A DNA stretch of 64,000 nt from Paracentrotus lividus (Eukaryota; Echinodermata; Echinoidea; Camarodonta; Echinidae). Positions 48,031 through 59,175 of the stretch are shown here, one piece after another. The stretch covers positions 10,887,863 through 10,951,862 of the forward strand of contig CALNVZ010003435.1 in the NCBI GenBank assembly GCA_940671915.1. Direction: 5' to 3'. Both the position numbers and the translations under genes were made by a program. Below the pieces are notes generated by a model that was not told the DNA's origin, searched no databases, and saw only the letters and a list, made by a program, of their open reading frames with translations. The number at the start of each line of letters is the position of its first letter. Position 1 is the stretch's first letter.

Positions 48031-48692
48031 CCTTTTTGGGTACATATTTATATATATAAACGTTATTATAATTGTTTTAAAAAAAAATTATGATTATAAG
48101 TGATCATAATTATTCCCAAGTCAGTGCACTAGTGCCCTTTGCACTGAATATGATTTTAATACTTTTATTACTAGGCTTTAACAGGAGAGAATCCACAGTG
48201 CCCAACGACCCCATATAATTTTTTTTTCATATAATTATATATTTTTTTTTTTTTTTTTTTTTAATGCCTTATTGAATAAAATCGGAATTAAACGGTTTGT
48301 TAAAAATTTTTGTTTTTTTTTATTGGAAAATCAATAGAAATCACTATAACATTCATTTATCATTATCATTATTAGGCTATCATTATTATTTTTTTTTACA
48401 TTGACCATTTTACTGAAATGTAATTTAATAATTGTTTATTAATTTTAACAAACTTGTCATATTTATCAACTGAATTTATAAGAGGTCATACGGTGATAAT
48501 TAAATGTCTAACAAAAAAAAAAATGATCAGTCATCAAATTTTGTTGGGCAACCCATCTTGGGTAAGTATCACAAGAATGGTTTCAACATGAAGATCGACC
48601 TTGAATAGTTTATTTATCGGTCAAAGTACAAAAAATATTTCCTGTTTCTGTCCTGAAAAAGCTGAAACTATCTCTAATTCTTCCTCTTTTCA
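48031..48692. other. No recognisable feature
   Basis: AT-rich with long T runs (about 48,222-48,262). Confidence 0.4.
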
Positions 48693-48693
48693 C

Positions 48694-48715
48694 TTCTCTC
48701 TCTCTCTCTCTCTCT

Positions 48716-48773
<58 letters not shown>
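48694..48773 (+). repeat. (TC)n microsatellite
   Basis: About 80 bases of TC, with one TA interruption near 48,719. Confidence 0.97.
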
Positions 48774-48776
<3 letters not shown>

Positions 48777-51040
48777 CTCTTTTGCGGAATGTTGTTTTGA
48801 TTAAAGAAAGTTATGAATGGAAGTTATATTTTTGGAATGACTATATTGGGCGCACAGTCATTCAAGTGCTATTATTATGTCGTTATGGCAAAAAGACGGC
48901 AACCTTGTATAGCATATAATTTCAGAATGCATGATGGGCTATATGAGCATAATTGTTTTTATTTTTTTTTTCAAATAAAAATGTATAACACTGCAATAAA
49001 TTAATGCAATCATGGCAATAGAGATAAGACTGTCATACGAAAGAGATTAAAGAAAGAATCGTTAGTTTATTATTCTTTTTTTTTTTAAATTAATAAAGCA
49101 GTTTTTACGGTTACGCAACAATCCCAATTTGCAATCATGAGACAGCAAGGAAAAGGCAAAACAAACATCGATTAAAGTATTTAAAAAATTAAATAATACA
49201 TTGATATTCACGTGTCAGACGAACAGAAACAAGGAATACCGTCCATACCCCTTCCCCACCAAAACAATGGTCATCTCTGGCTCCTCATATTTTTATTTGA
49301 CACCACAAAATGAAAATAAATGCATAGATAAATTAAAATATCATGAGGAAAGAGTGAAGCATATGCTTATCATCTCATTAGTAAAACTTTAAATTATTTT
49401 TTTTTTCCAATGCAAAATTCAATATCGATGCAAATCTGTTGTGTATGTCATAACGACATCGATCAATATGAGTCTAAATTTCACTCGCTTAGATCCCTTC
49501 TTTGCCTGCTGCGTTATGACGTAAAAGACCACTGCGTGAGTCAATCGGATATGGGTGAATCACGCAGGACCGGGGGTTCCCTCGGCCGAGCTCTTCTTGT
49601 TGTTGTCATGACTCATGGTGGGAAAATAAAAATGGGAGACTGGTGTTTTTGGCGTCAGGAATTGTTTGTTCCTTTTTGCGATTACATCGATTTTTGTGAT
49701 GATGACGATGACAGTGACTTCGGGATGATCCTGATAACCCCACGTCACACCATCGCGACCAGCACCATACCGTGAGCGAAATATGACATGACCCTGCCTG
49801 CATAATGCTTCGGATCAGGTTTGGTGTAGGTCTGGTGGTGTACCAGGGGTTTTAAACTCCCTTGAACTTCGACTAAAAGCGCCATGGTGGTTTGGGCTCT
49901 GGGATACCTTGAATAATGCTCAAGTCCAGACTCGATGCTGAGGTTGACGTGGTCAGAGGTGTATCCAGCATAAAAATGAAATAGAGCGTGGATACGCCTT
50001 CTCCTGGTTTTGCGCGGCCCGTAAAATATTGAATATGGGGGGGGGGGGGTGCCTTAACTTACCACATTCTCCTGAGGATGAGATGGATTTCTCAGAAATT
50101 AAAAATTCTATAATAAATTATTTACAAACAACTAAATATTGTTTGTTTTCTTAATTGAATGACTCACTTCCAAAGTTCATTACAAATGTCGAGACTTTTC
50201 TCATCATGACTAAGGACAAAGATAATTAGTATTATTATTTCATGTCGCATCGTGTTACAGCAATAAATTACGACTCATCGTAAAGATCTATTTTTATTAT
50301 ATTTGTATTAATATCATTACATTTTGGAGGATGTTGATATTTCCTCACTTTCCTCATTGTCGATCTATTTTAGTCTCAGTTTAATGGTTGTGTCTTTTTT
50401 AATAACTTTATACACGCTGGGCTGGATAGTAAACAATAACATTAATGCAAGCTGGCTGACCTTCAAAATTGTGTTGTAAATAAAGACATAACAGTCATAA
50501 GCTGTCAAAGGGGGTGGGGATAAGAAATCGTTCATTCTTGTCCTTGTAATCATTATGTGGTAAATATGCAACACGAATTAACAAAAGGCTTATGAAGTTT
50601 AATTCGGTTGTTTGACACAACAAATACCATGCATGTAAATCAGTGTTTTAAAAAAAATCCTAACACTAAACAATAGTCATGCTGAAAGAGGATTATTTCA
50701 GAATTATGTAACATTCTATATCACTCAAAACAGAGACACATTCAATCTCACAAAAGAGTTGTATATATCCCAATTCTCTTCGATTTCATGTTTTAAATCA
50801 AGGGACGGTCTTCTCAGAAAGTTCCTGGTCTTCGTTTGCTGGACTAATACCCCGGGACGTTCTGGAGGCTATCAAGCTTCGAACGTGCGACATTTGAACC
50901 GTATACAGATCACAAAACCTCTTTCAATTACGTATGAAGATGCCCTAAGAAACACAAACTTGAAATTTTTGAAACAGTTCTGAAGAGCCTTCACGTGGCT
51001 ACTCAAGGGTTTCAAACCTTGGGAATCCTTAATAAAGTAT
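48774..51040. other. No firm feature
   Basis: Contains a slightly GC-richer patch at about 49,500-49,980 and a G11-type run at about 50,038-50,048. Open frames are short and overlap on opposite strands, so none can be chosen. Confidence 0.35.
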
Positions 51041-51220
51041 TTTGAACCTGTCAACCCCAAGCGAAATCGATACCGAATCCTATATACAAAGCGGCTTCGA
51101 ACCCAGAACCTCATTTACAGGTAGGCTTATAATTATGCCAGACCATGCAAACATGCATCCAAGACTCGTTAACACGCCGAGCATGTTCACTAAGAAAGAA
51201 ACAACTGTGACCATAGTGCC

Positions 51221-51532
51221 TTGACAAATTGGAAAAACTTGAGAGATCTGACTTCCAATGGAGCTGACCGACCAGGCATTACACCTCTCAGTCAGCTGGT
51301 GGCCGGTGTACTGGCACGCAGGAAGCCCAGGGATCCGCCAAGGAACATCATTGGTGTCCGAGTGTCCTGCAGAATCAGCAGCACTGCTACAGACCCTCGG
51401 CTAACCTTCAAACTATATGTTTTGACGGAAGCAGAGGACGCGACGGATCAGGCCAAGATGGAACGGATAAGGAGGGAAGGGAACCAAAGATTAGCCCTAT
51501 CTCTTTTTTCAACTACTGTCATGACTGTGTAA
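51221..51532 (+). CDS. Possible terminal exon or pseudogene fragment
   Basis: A plus frame is open for about 100 codons and ends at TAA near 51,530, in a segment clearly GC-richer than its flanks. An AATAAA lies about 20 bases beyond the stop (near 51,550), as expected of a 3' UTR. A weak acceptor ACACCTCTCAG at about 51,290 could start a terminal exon. The C-terminal part is charged and probably helical (AEDATDQAKMERIRREGNQ). I do not recognise the protein. It could also be a retroposed gene fragment. Confidence 0.3.
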   Translation: MTNWKNLRDLTSNGADRPGITPLSQLVAGVLARRKPRDPPRNIIGVRVSCRISSTATDPRLTFKLYVLTEAEDATDQAKMERIRREGNQRLALSLFSTTVMTV

Positions 51533-51737
51533 ACAATATGCATTTGATAATAAATTTTGATGACACTACCAAATCAAATATAAAGTGATATTCATTGTCG
51601 CCTTCTTTATCTAGAATAAGCGGTCAATGTTATAAACGCATTTTAAAGTTTCCAAAAAGACGATACTTTGATGCCTTATGAATAAATTACTAGACAGAGA
51701 AAATTGTCATTGAAGCAACGGATATGAGGTCGAGTGG

Positions 51738-51785
51738 TTTGGTATTGAAGAAGTGTAACCGGTTCGAGCCCCTATGCACGCATGT
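51738..51785 (+). repeat. tRNA-like remnant upstream of family-1 element
   Basis: The A-box-like GGTCGAGTGGTTTGG and the B-box-like GGTTCGAGCCC are too closely spaced for a tRNA. Probably a SINE head remnant, with the transposon at 51,795 inserted just downstream. Confidence 0.35.
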
Positions 51786-51794
51786 GACTTTATA

Positions 51795-52651
51795 GGGGAG
51801 ACCGGGGATGGAAGTTACACGTACGGGTCAGTTGTTACAGTTCTCAGTGTGCTAAGTTGGAACAAGAGAGTTCTAACTGGCATCTATACACAGCCTACAC
51901 ATAGCTGTGATGAACTACCGGTCGTGAGGTTTCTCCGTTGTTTTATTAAAAAGTAAATCAACAAAAACCATTTTTACAGTTCCAAGTGAATTTTTGACAA
52001 AAATTAAAATTTGTAATAGTTCTTACAACTGAAGGCACATGATGATAGTCTGGTATTGTGAATATAGTACATGTATGTCACTAATATACCCCTGAGCCAT
52101 GCCCTGTAATTCTGCCTAATGGCTTTGCTACAGTTGATTTTATGTGTAAAATCACCCATGGGGTAGGTTGTTACAACAACCTACCCCATGTCGATTTAAC
52201 AACCTACTCCAATTACATTACACATGATTGTAAAGTAATTTTGTTTCAATTTTCAGGTGTTAATATTTTGATATTTCTATTATTACTTTAGTTTATTCTA
52301 GAGCTCTACTTGATCTACTGTTAACGATACCAAGAAACTGGAAAGTTGAAACAATATGGTATAAGAGATTTACATATTGTAACAAATTAACCCGTATGTT
52401 TACATATAGTAACAATTTACCCCGTATGGTGTAACAACTTACCCAGTATACGGGGTAGGTTGTTACAAAAAAATTTCTTCATTGATTAAGCTGTAGTTAA
52501 TTAGTGTTTACATGTTTTCAAGTTTTATGTGCCTCAGATTTTAGCCAACATAATAGGCTAACTACAGACCCAAAATGGAGTGTGTGAGTACTTTCATTAG
52601 AATTATCTGGCCCAAAATGTGAATTTTGTAACGTCCATCCCCGGTCTCCCC
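51795..52651. mobile_element. Non-autonomous TA-flanked DNA transposon, family 1, copy B
   Basis: Full-length relative of 1,226-2,089 in the same orientation, with the same terminal inverted repeats (GGGGAGACCGGGGATGGA both sides; the right-hand ATGGACG differs by one base). Intact TA duplications lie at 51,793-51,794 and 52,652-52,653. It retains the hairpin at 52,157-52,190 and the repeated GGGTAGGTTGTTACA motifs. No transposase. Confidence 0.93.
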
Positions 52652-52653
52652 TA

Positions 52654-53718
52654 CTCAATCTCTAAGCGTATGGAAAAATGCAAACTTTAATTCTTTAAGT
52701 GACTTGTTGGAGTCAGTAATTGGGAGCAATTAAAATTCAGATTTGTATTGAAGTTTGCAAATAGCTTGAACCCTCTTCGCGTTCAAGGGGTTCGGGTGCC
52801 TTGGCCATCGATCAGTGTAGGGGTGTGCTAAGAGGCAATGACATACTTTATATCATGTATGGTCATATTACCAATATTGAACTGTGTATTGCATCAATTT
52901 AAAATGCATAAACGTATCTTTAGGCCTATTATGAACTTATGATGGGAAGTTTTATATTCGATGGGAAATTTACGCACTGGTCAGGCCAGGTTAACGCCCA
53001 TGAAACTTTACGATCATAACGCCAAATCACGTGTCCCTCATATCCGGTTTGTAGAAACACAATCCCAGAATAGAAAGAAAAAAAAATCATAAAGCGTGCG
53101 TACATGTAATTGGGACTTTTTTTAGGGGGGGGGGGGCGGCGGTCTGCTGCTAAATTTTAGAGTACCACTTATAAGCCTTTATCATGCACAGTACGCGATA
53201 CTTATAGTTTGTCGGGTGGATTACTTCTAGATACTACCTTGTCATTCATTATAATGTTTGTTTACTGATCGTTTAATTGTCATAAATCTTTTAACGATTA
53301 TTTGAAACAGCATATCGATGAGCATTAAATGCTTGTTTTAAGATATTTCTAACATCCCCTAATAATGTTTGATGTCAATTTTTGTATCTTTCGTTTTGCT
53401 GAAATGCCCCCCCCCCCCTCCCCGTGGCGGATTCAGGATTTCATGAGAGGGCGTGGCAAAATTGGAATTACAGATTTTTGTACTCTATTTTCTTTTAAAT
53501 GCCATCTGAGGGTTGGGGTTTAGTCGCTCACTAGGGTCGGTCATCCATTTATACTTTTTTTTTTCTTTTTTCTTTTTCTTTTTTCACTGGAAGAGGGGGA
53601 GGAATCCGCGCCTGTCCCTCCCCCACAAATGCTTTGATATATACCCAGTCACTTCGTTCGCAACCATCTTCCTTTTTATCTCCAGGTTTTGCACATTCTT
53701 GTAATCACTCCATACCTG
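52654..53718. other. No recognisable feature
   Basis: AT-rich with G12-type and C12-type homopolymers (about 53,126-53,137 and 53,407-53,420). A GTGGCGGATTCAGGATTT-type patch at 53,424 looks like an interspersed-repeat remnant. Confidence 0.35.
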
Positions 53719-54208
53719 CCCTGCTGGAAAGAACACACTCATTCACATTGTGAACACAGTGTGAAAACATAGTTCACACTGTGAACACAGTGTGAAAACA
53801 CTATCCACACTGTGAAAAGGTGATTTCACAGTGTGGACACCACCACAATGTGGAAAACTACACATTGTTCACAATGCGAAAATTGATTTCAGAGTGTGAA
53901 TATACCAGCTCACAGTGTGAAATTGATTTCACAGTGTGGTCAAACCATGAAAAAAAATTCACACTGTGAGAAACAGATTTTCACAGTGTGAATACCTTAC
54001 GACTTATATTTCACAGTGTGAACAGTAGGCCTAGAGTTCACAGTGTGGCCACAGTGTGAATATCCGGTTATCCACACTGTGAATCAGCGTGTTTCACAGT
54101 GTGGCCCCATTGTGAATCTCCGATTATCCACACTGTGACCAAAGTGTGACCACAATGTGAAAACGCCCCAATTTAACATTGTGAATGAGTGTGTTCTTCC
54201 CAGCAGGG
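53719..54208. mobile_element. 490-bp element built from CACAGTGTG palindromes
   Basis: The ends are inverted repeats: CCCTGCTGGAAAGAACACAC on the left; the right end ends GTGTTCTTCCCAGCAGGG. The whole interior is an array of TTCACAGTGTGAA and TTCACACTGTGAA-like palindromes at irregular spacing. No reading frame. The target duplication is unclear. Confidence 0.88.
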
Positions 54209-54379
54209 ATAACCCCATCGGTTCTGCGGAAGGGTGCATTTGAATTTATTTTTTTATTTTTTTTATATATAATATGAAAAAAAATCTTATAATTATAATG
54301 ATAAAAATAATGATAATAATGTTGATAATAATGAGTAAAAGAAGGATGCGGTGCGACAACTTAACTTCATTTTACTGCT

Positions 54380-54985
54380 CATGCACTAAAGTGAGTTTTA
54401 AAGACTCAATTATTAAAGATTCACTAAGGGAGTCTTCTCACTTAGTGAGTCTTAAAGACTCATTTGAAGTCAGTCTTTCAGCATTCAGACCCATTACAAA
54501 TTAGTCACGGGTTTGTCTGTACAGCGCGTCCCAAAAAATGTCTATTTTTTTTTTAAAACTCTAATTTATGAAAAAATGATTACCAACATTAAGCTTTATA
54601 CTCAATTAAGATTATGTACTTAAAAAGCTTGCATTATTATGCGATTGCTTTGAAAATTTTCAAATGCTTCATTGGTTTTTGAAAACACAGGCTCTTTTGT
54701 AATAGTTGTCATTTTTGGCCCATTCCAAGTTTGGTCTTGGAAAAAAAAAATCAATAATACTTTACGTTAGAATTTATTTAGCGCCCAATCAGAGGGAATT
54801 TCTTTTGGGAGACGCGCTGTATAATGAAACACTTGATTGATCAAGTGAGCCACCATGACTCGTCAGAAATAAAATTAGGCCTATATGTCTGAGTCCTCAC
54901 TCCAAGTGAGTCATGAAGATATGATTCAAGTGGGTATTGAAGACTTACTTAAAAAGAGTCTCAGAGTAGTCAGACTCATTTTGTA
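54380..54985. mobile_element. GACTCA-palindrome element, split by an insertion
   Basis: The left part (54,380-54,500) and right part (54,880-54,985) both contain AGTGAGTC/GACTCACT-type palindromes (AGTCTTAAAGACTC, CTTAGTGAGTCTTAAAGACT). The middle is occupied by a separate 298-bp element, so the outer element is older. Its exact ends are uncertain. Confidence 0.6.
54522..54819. mobile_element. 298-bp mariner-like MITE
   Basis: The inverted repeats CAGCGCGTCCCAAAA (left) and CAGCGCGTCTCCCAAAA (right) are flanked by TA on both sides (54,520-54,521 and 54,820-54,821). There is no coding capacity. The TA duplication and CAG end suggest Tc1/mariner. Confidence 0.82.
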
Positions 54986-55059
54986 CTCACATTGTCCTTC
55001 AAATGTTTCGTTATGCGGACAAACCATTGACTTTTGAGGAGATAACATTGTGATATGGT

Positions 55060-55130
55060 TTTCCAATAATATTCACATTGTGGTGTGCGGTTTCACACTG
55101 TGAATTTACCCGCTCACAATGTGATAATGT
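55060..55130. repeat. CACAGTGTG palindrome array, short segment
   Basis: Motifs TTCACATTGTGG, TTTCACACTGTGAA and CTCACAATGTGA match the interior of the neighbouring elements. It sits directly before a LINE insertion and may be the left part of the array at 56,760-57,219. Confidence 0.7.
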
Positions 55131-55136
55131 GGTTCT

Positions 55137-56150
55137 TTTTTTTTGTTTTTAAGTATGTTTTTATTTCTTCCAAATAATACAACATAACAATCAATAACGT
55201 ACATTGTACTCATACTACAAAGATAATTGTTCATAACACAAATCATCATATCAATTATATCACTATATATCCATTTTACAATACAGTAATGTACAACAAA
55301 ATTTTACTCTTTTGAATCACATAAAATATTGATTGTGAATATGGAAGAATTATATGTAAAAAAGAAAAGAGGGACTTAAAAAAAAAAAAGTTCCTCCATT
55401 CTTTTCATTTCCTTAAGAACTCTGAAACTCTCTTTCTCTCTCAAAAAGAAAGAAAGAAAGAAAAAAAAAACCGTCAGAGATCTTAAGGAAAAAACCACCC
55501 TCCCCTCTAAAATAACCCACCCTCCTCCCCCTCCCCCTCCCCCCTCAGGAATTCCACTTGTCTGGTCAGGGATACGGATTCGTTTACACAAAACAAAAGA
55601 CAAAAAAAACAGGATGATAACTTGGCAATCGCCCCTCGCTCTCCCTCATGAAGATGTTTAAGATTTAAATTGTGTTTCTCTCGAGAGCAAAACGTTTTTC
55701 CTCCCATTCTTCTTCTTTGAACATACTTTTAATTTCATTGATGGTAATAGGTGAACCTCGTTTTCTTCCTCTAAAAATAAGATACTTAACCAAGATTAAG
55801 AAATGATTTACTAATTTTTCCTTACCTTGATTTTCTAAATATATACCAAAAAGGATGTCTTGCCATTTTAGATTATTTATGGGAATAAGGTTTAAAATAT
55901 CATTACTGCTATTCCAAATAAATCTAGCGTTTTGGCACTCGAAAAATATGTGGCGGTAGGTTTCTTCTTCCTTTTTACAATAAGCACATCATGCATTTTG
56001 AACAAAACCAAAACGGAATAAATGATTCCGTGGTTCAATTTTTGTAATCGATCATAAAGCGATAATAATGATTTTTGGTAATTAGTCGAGTTTTAATCAT
56101 GCTTCTTTTCTAAAACAGTATTAAATACTTTACACAAGCTTTTTTTTTAA
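55137..56150 (-). pseudogene. 5'-truncated LINE 3' end (L1/Tx1-like), minus strand
   Basis: On the minus strand a frame ending at the TAA 55,665-55,667 contains CAYCKKEEETYRHIFFEC, that is the CxxC...HxxxxC zinc-binding tail that follows the reverse transcriptase domain in L1/Tx1-type LINEs. It is followed by FIWNSSNDILNLIP, ILFGIYLE and KYLIFRGRKR, the typical C-terminal helices. A TGA sits directly before the first Cys of the motif, and more stops and frame changes follow upstream, so it is dead. The 3' UTR runs to a T-rich stretch at about 55,137-55,150 (poly(A) on the element strand). The 5' limit near 56,150 is approximate. It is related to, but not the same as, the fragments at 16.8 and 30.2 kb. 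Confidence 0.75.
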
Positions 56151-56759
56151 ACAAAATAATTTAAAAACACTAGAATAAAAAGTGCAATAAAGAAATAAGC
56201 GTGCAATTTATCAAAAAAGAATTTAACGAAATATAAACCATGACACAAATGTTTTACCAAAAATATAATAATATGGGAAAACATCTTACGTTAAATGAAA
56301 ATATTCCTCAACGTGCTCTAGGCATTTAATCCATAGAACTGGAGGTGAAAATGATGATTTTAAAGGCAGTAGGTCGGGAGCTCCAATGGGTAATTTGACA
56401 CCATGGATGTTTACCCTGTAACAGCTGTTTTGCATCGTCTGACCACTGCCAGTCTTATGTAAAGCATTGTTTATTCCACCCATCGCTTCATCTGGTAAAG
56501 TCGTTAAATCTCCCTTTCCCTGGCCCGATGATACCCGAAGTTGTCCAGGGTGGGACACATTGTTTTGCTGTGGTCCAGAAATTTAGCTTCAAGACAGGTA
56601 TTTCAAGTGCTTTTCACAAATTCTGGGATCAGCAAATTATGATCCACTCCCCATGAAATCTGAAGACCCTAGTTCTTTAATGCTTTGTGTTATCTTGGGT
56701 GCATCCATTGATATTTCATTGTTGGTATTTCACTATGAGGACAGTATTAAATTAAAGCG

Positions 56760-57219
56760 TTTCAACAGTGTGATTGGAGTTTCACAGTGTGATTTTTATT
56801 TCACATTGTTGATGGGTTTCACAGTGTGGTGTTTCACAGTGTGAGCGTTTCACAGTGTGGAAGTTTCACACATGAAAGTCTTCACAATGTGAACTTCCAC
56901 AATGTTAAATTGGGGCGTTTTCACAGTGTGGTCGCGTTGTTCCACACTGTGGTTCACAGTGTGATTCTCTGGTTATCCACACTGTGAATTAGCATGTTTC
57001 ACAGTGTGAATCTCCGGTTATCCACACTGTGAATCAGCGTGTTTCACAGTGTGAATCCCAGGTTATCCACACTGTGACCACAGTGTGGTTCACAGTGTGA
57101 CCACAATGTCAAAACGCCCCAATTTAACATTGTGGAGCTGACTATGATTCACAATGTGAAACACAGTGTGATTCACACTGTGTTTCACATTGTGAATAAG
57201 TGTGTTCTTTCCAGCAGGG
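56760..57219. mobile_element. CACAGTGTG palindrome array ending in CCAGCAGGG
   Basis: The same palindromic motif as 53,719-54,208 and the same right end (GTGTGTTCTTTCCAGCAGGG). AACGCCCCAATTTAACATTG occurs here as there, and also in inverted form near 56,905. The left end is not visible; it may be the right half of a longer element beginning near 55,060 and interrupted by the LINE. Confidence 0.8.
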
Positions 57220-57435
57220 TGCTCTCCACTTCATAACCCTTGTCGTAAAATAATCAAGTGTACCTTTTTTTTATTTTTTTTTTTATTATTCGTTAATTTT
57301 CATATGATTTTGTTAGTCTGTAGTTGGAATTACATATCATTATCAATTGGTTATAAACGAGATGGTCAGATGTCAGTAGCCCCTTTCCGAATCTGCGACC
57401 AGACCCTGGTTCGAAGCTCAGCCGCGTCTTTTATG

Positions 57436-57630
57436 GTGGTGTCACATGCACCGGGTAAAATGAACGGGTCTTCGCCGTTAACCGAAAAACTAAAATTTGC
57501 AACACGGCAATAGAACGGCACCGGCTACATTGCATTTTCATCATTTTCACCGGGTCTGTACCGTTCAATACCGGGTCTATACCAGGTCCTAGCTCGCCTG
57601 GTACCGGGCTAACCGTTTTCATATGTAACA
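57436..57630. repeat. ACGGG/CCGGGT-rich repeat
   Basis: GTGTCACATGCACCGGGT near the left and ACCGTTTTCATATGTAAC near the right look like diverged inverted ends. The interior repeats ACCGGGTCT/GAACGG motifs. Probable non-autonomous transposon, limits approximate. Confidence 0.45.
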
Positions 57631-58849
57631 TTCTTTTAGCCAAATTATAACCCTCTATAGAATCGCATCAAGAAAAATGTCCACATCATTCCTAATTCTG
57701 TTTTTTGGATATTTTTGTATGATCCATGGATTAGTTTTTTGTTTATTTTTCTTTTCGTTGTTTTACACACGACCCCTTTGAGTGATTTTACTGTGATTAA
57801 ATAAATTAATCAGACCTATACAAAAAAATACTTTGATATAATATTTTTATTAATAAAAATACATGCATAAGGACATTGTATTGTATATCTGAGAAACCGC
57901 TTTTAAGATTGCCAAAAATACGAATTTTGTTTGCCATAGATCGTATATAATTCATATAATTAATTTAATTTCAGTAGGGTATATAGTTATGTTAATGCCA
58001 TACCGAAATTGAACCACTTTTCAAGTAAGCCTACACAGAATCGGAAATACGAAAAGAAACTTATCCAGGCATTTCGGAAATTAAGGAAAAAGTGCCTAAA
58101 ATTGGGAATTAGGGGCCTTTGCCCCCCTTCCCCATATCGCCCGCCCCTCCTCCAGAAAAAAATATGTACATGAATATGAATGGGTGGAGTGACCCGTTTG
58201 GAACTATTCCTACCCCATGGTTGTTGTTTGAATAATGATGGGATATTGGACGACCAAAGACCAAAACGCAGACCCCCTATCAATAATTATAATCAAGACA
58301 TACAAAAAAAAAATATTATTTCAAAATGAAGAAACTTTGTGGTAAAAAAAATCCTTTGAGGTATTCCCGCCTTTTCGGTACTCTAATATAGAACAATATA
58401 ATAAGTACGACCAATTCGATATTGTATAAAATCGATTATAAAGTGTTAATAATTAAACCAGAATTGATATGAAAACAGAAACAGGGGCTTAACATGCAAG
58501 TAAATTAAACAATTGCGACAAAATATGGGCCTCCTATAAAACTATAATTTCCGAGTAAACCAGCCCCTAAATAACGTTAATAATCATCTCCCTGTTTATG
58601 TCATATGATTTATTCCTCATGGTATATAATACTTTTGTTTTGAGAAATATATCTCTGGGTAGTACTTTTTAACTCAAATTCATTCAGTTATTGATTGATC
58701 TTGTTGGTAAACAATTAGGGGACAACCGATTTAAAAACGTAGTTTTAACTTATAGATTTCATGTACTAGAAGCTGGCAAGTTTAGCCACAAGGGGGCGTA
58801 CTTGATGCGGAAAAAAAAGGGGGGGTGGTGATCGATTCATGTTGTCCGA
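57631..58849. other. No recognisable feature
   Basis: AT-rich with A/G homopolymers near 58,811-58,827. Confidence 0.4.
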
Positions 58850-59165
58850 CCTCACCAAGGTCCATCTCCGTCCTGCAAACGGGCATGAAACGGGTGCGGT
58901 GTCCTCATTCAGTCCTTTTATCGCCCTTTTAACGACTGGTCCGGTTTAAGACCATTCTGAAATACCCGGTCATCACCCGGAAAGAACCCGGTAAGAGTTC
59001 GGCCGTTCTTGAAAATCCTCTCGGGAACGGGTGCCGAGCGAGCTCCTATGAACGTGTTGGACGGGCGTCAACCGCTTCACCGTGTGTCTCACCGTTTTGC
59101 GCCGTGTGCACAAATTTGGCCAGAACGGTGGCGAACGGTGGGCCAACACGGCCCATGTGATACCT
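58850..59165. repeat. ACGGG-rich repeat with a CATGTGATACCTGC end
   Basis: Dense ACGGG, ACCCGG, GAACGG motifs ending in GGCCCATGTGATACCTGC, whose reverse complement resembles the GGTGTCACATG start at 57,436. Either a second element of that family or the far end of one large element. Confidence 0.45.
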
Positions 59166-59175
59166 GCATTATACC

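Noticed and set aside
53719-57219. Regularly repeated palindromes, considered as a CRISPR-like array
   Set aside because: Spacing is irregular, the motif itself is palindromic and short, it lies within transposon ends, and the genome is animal.
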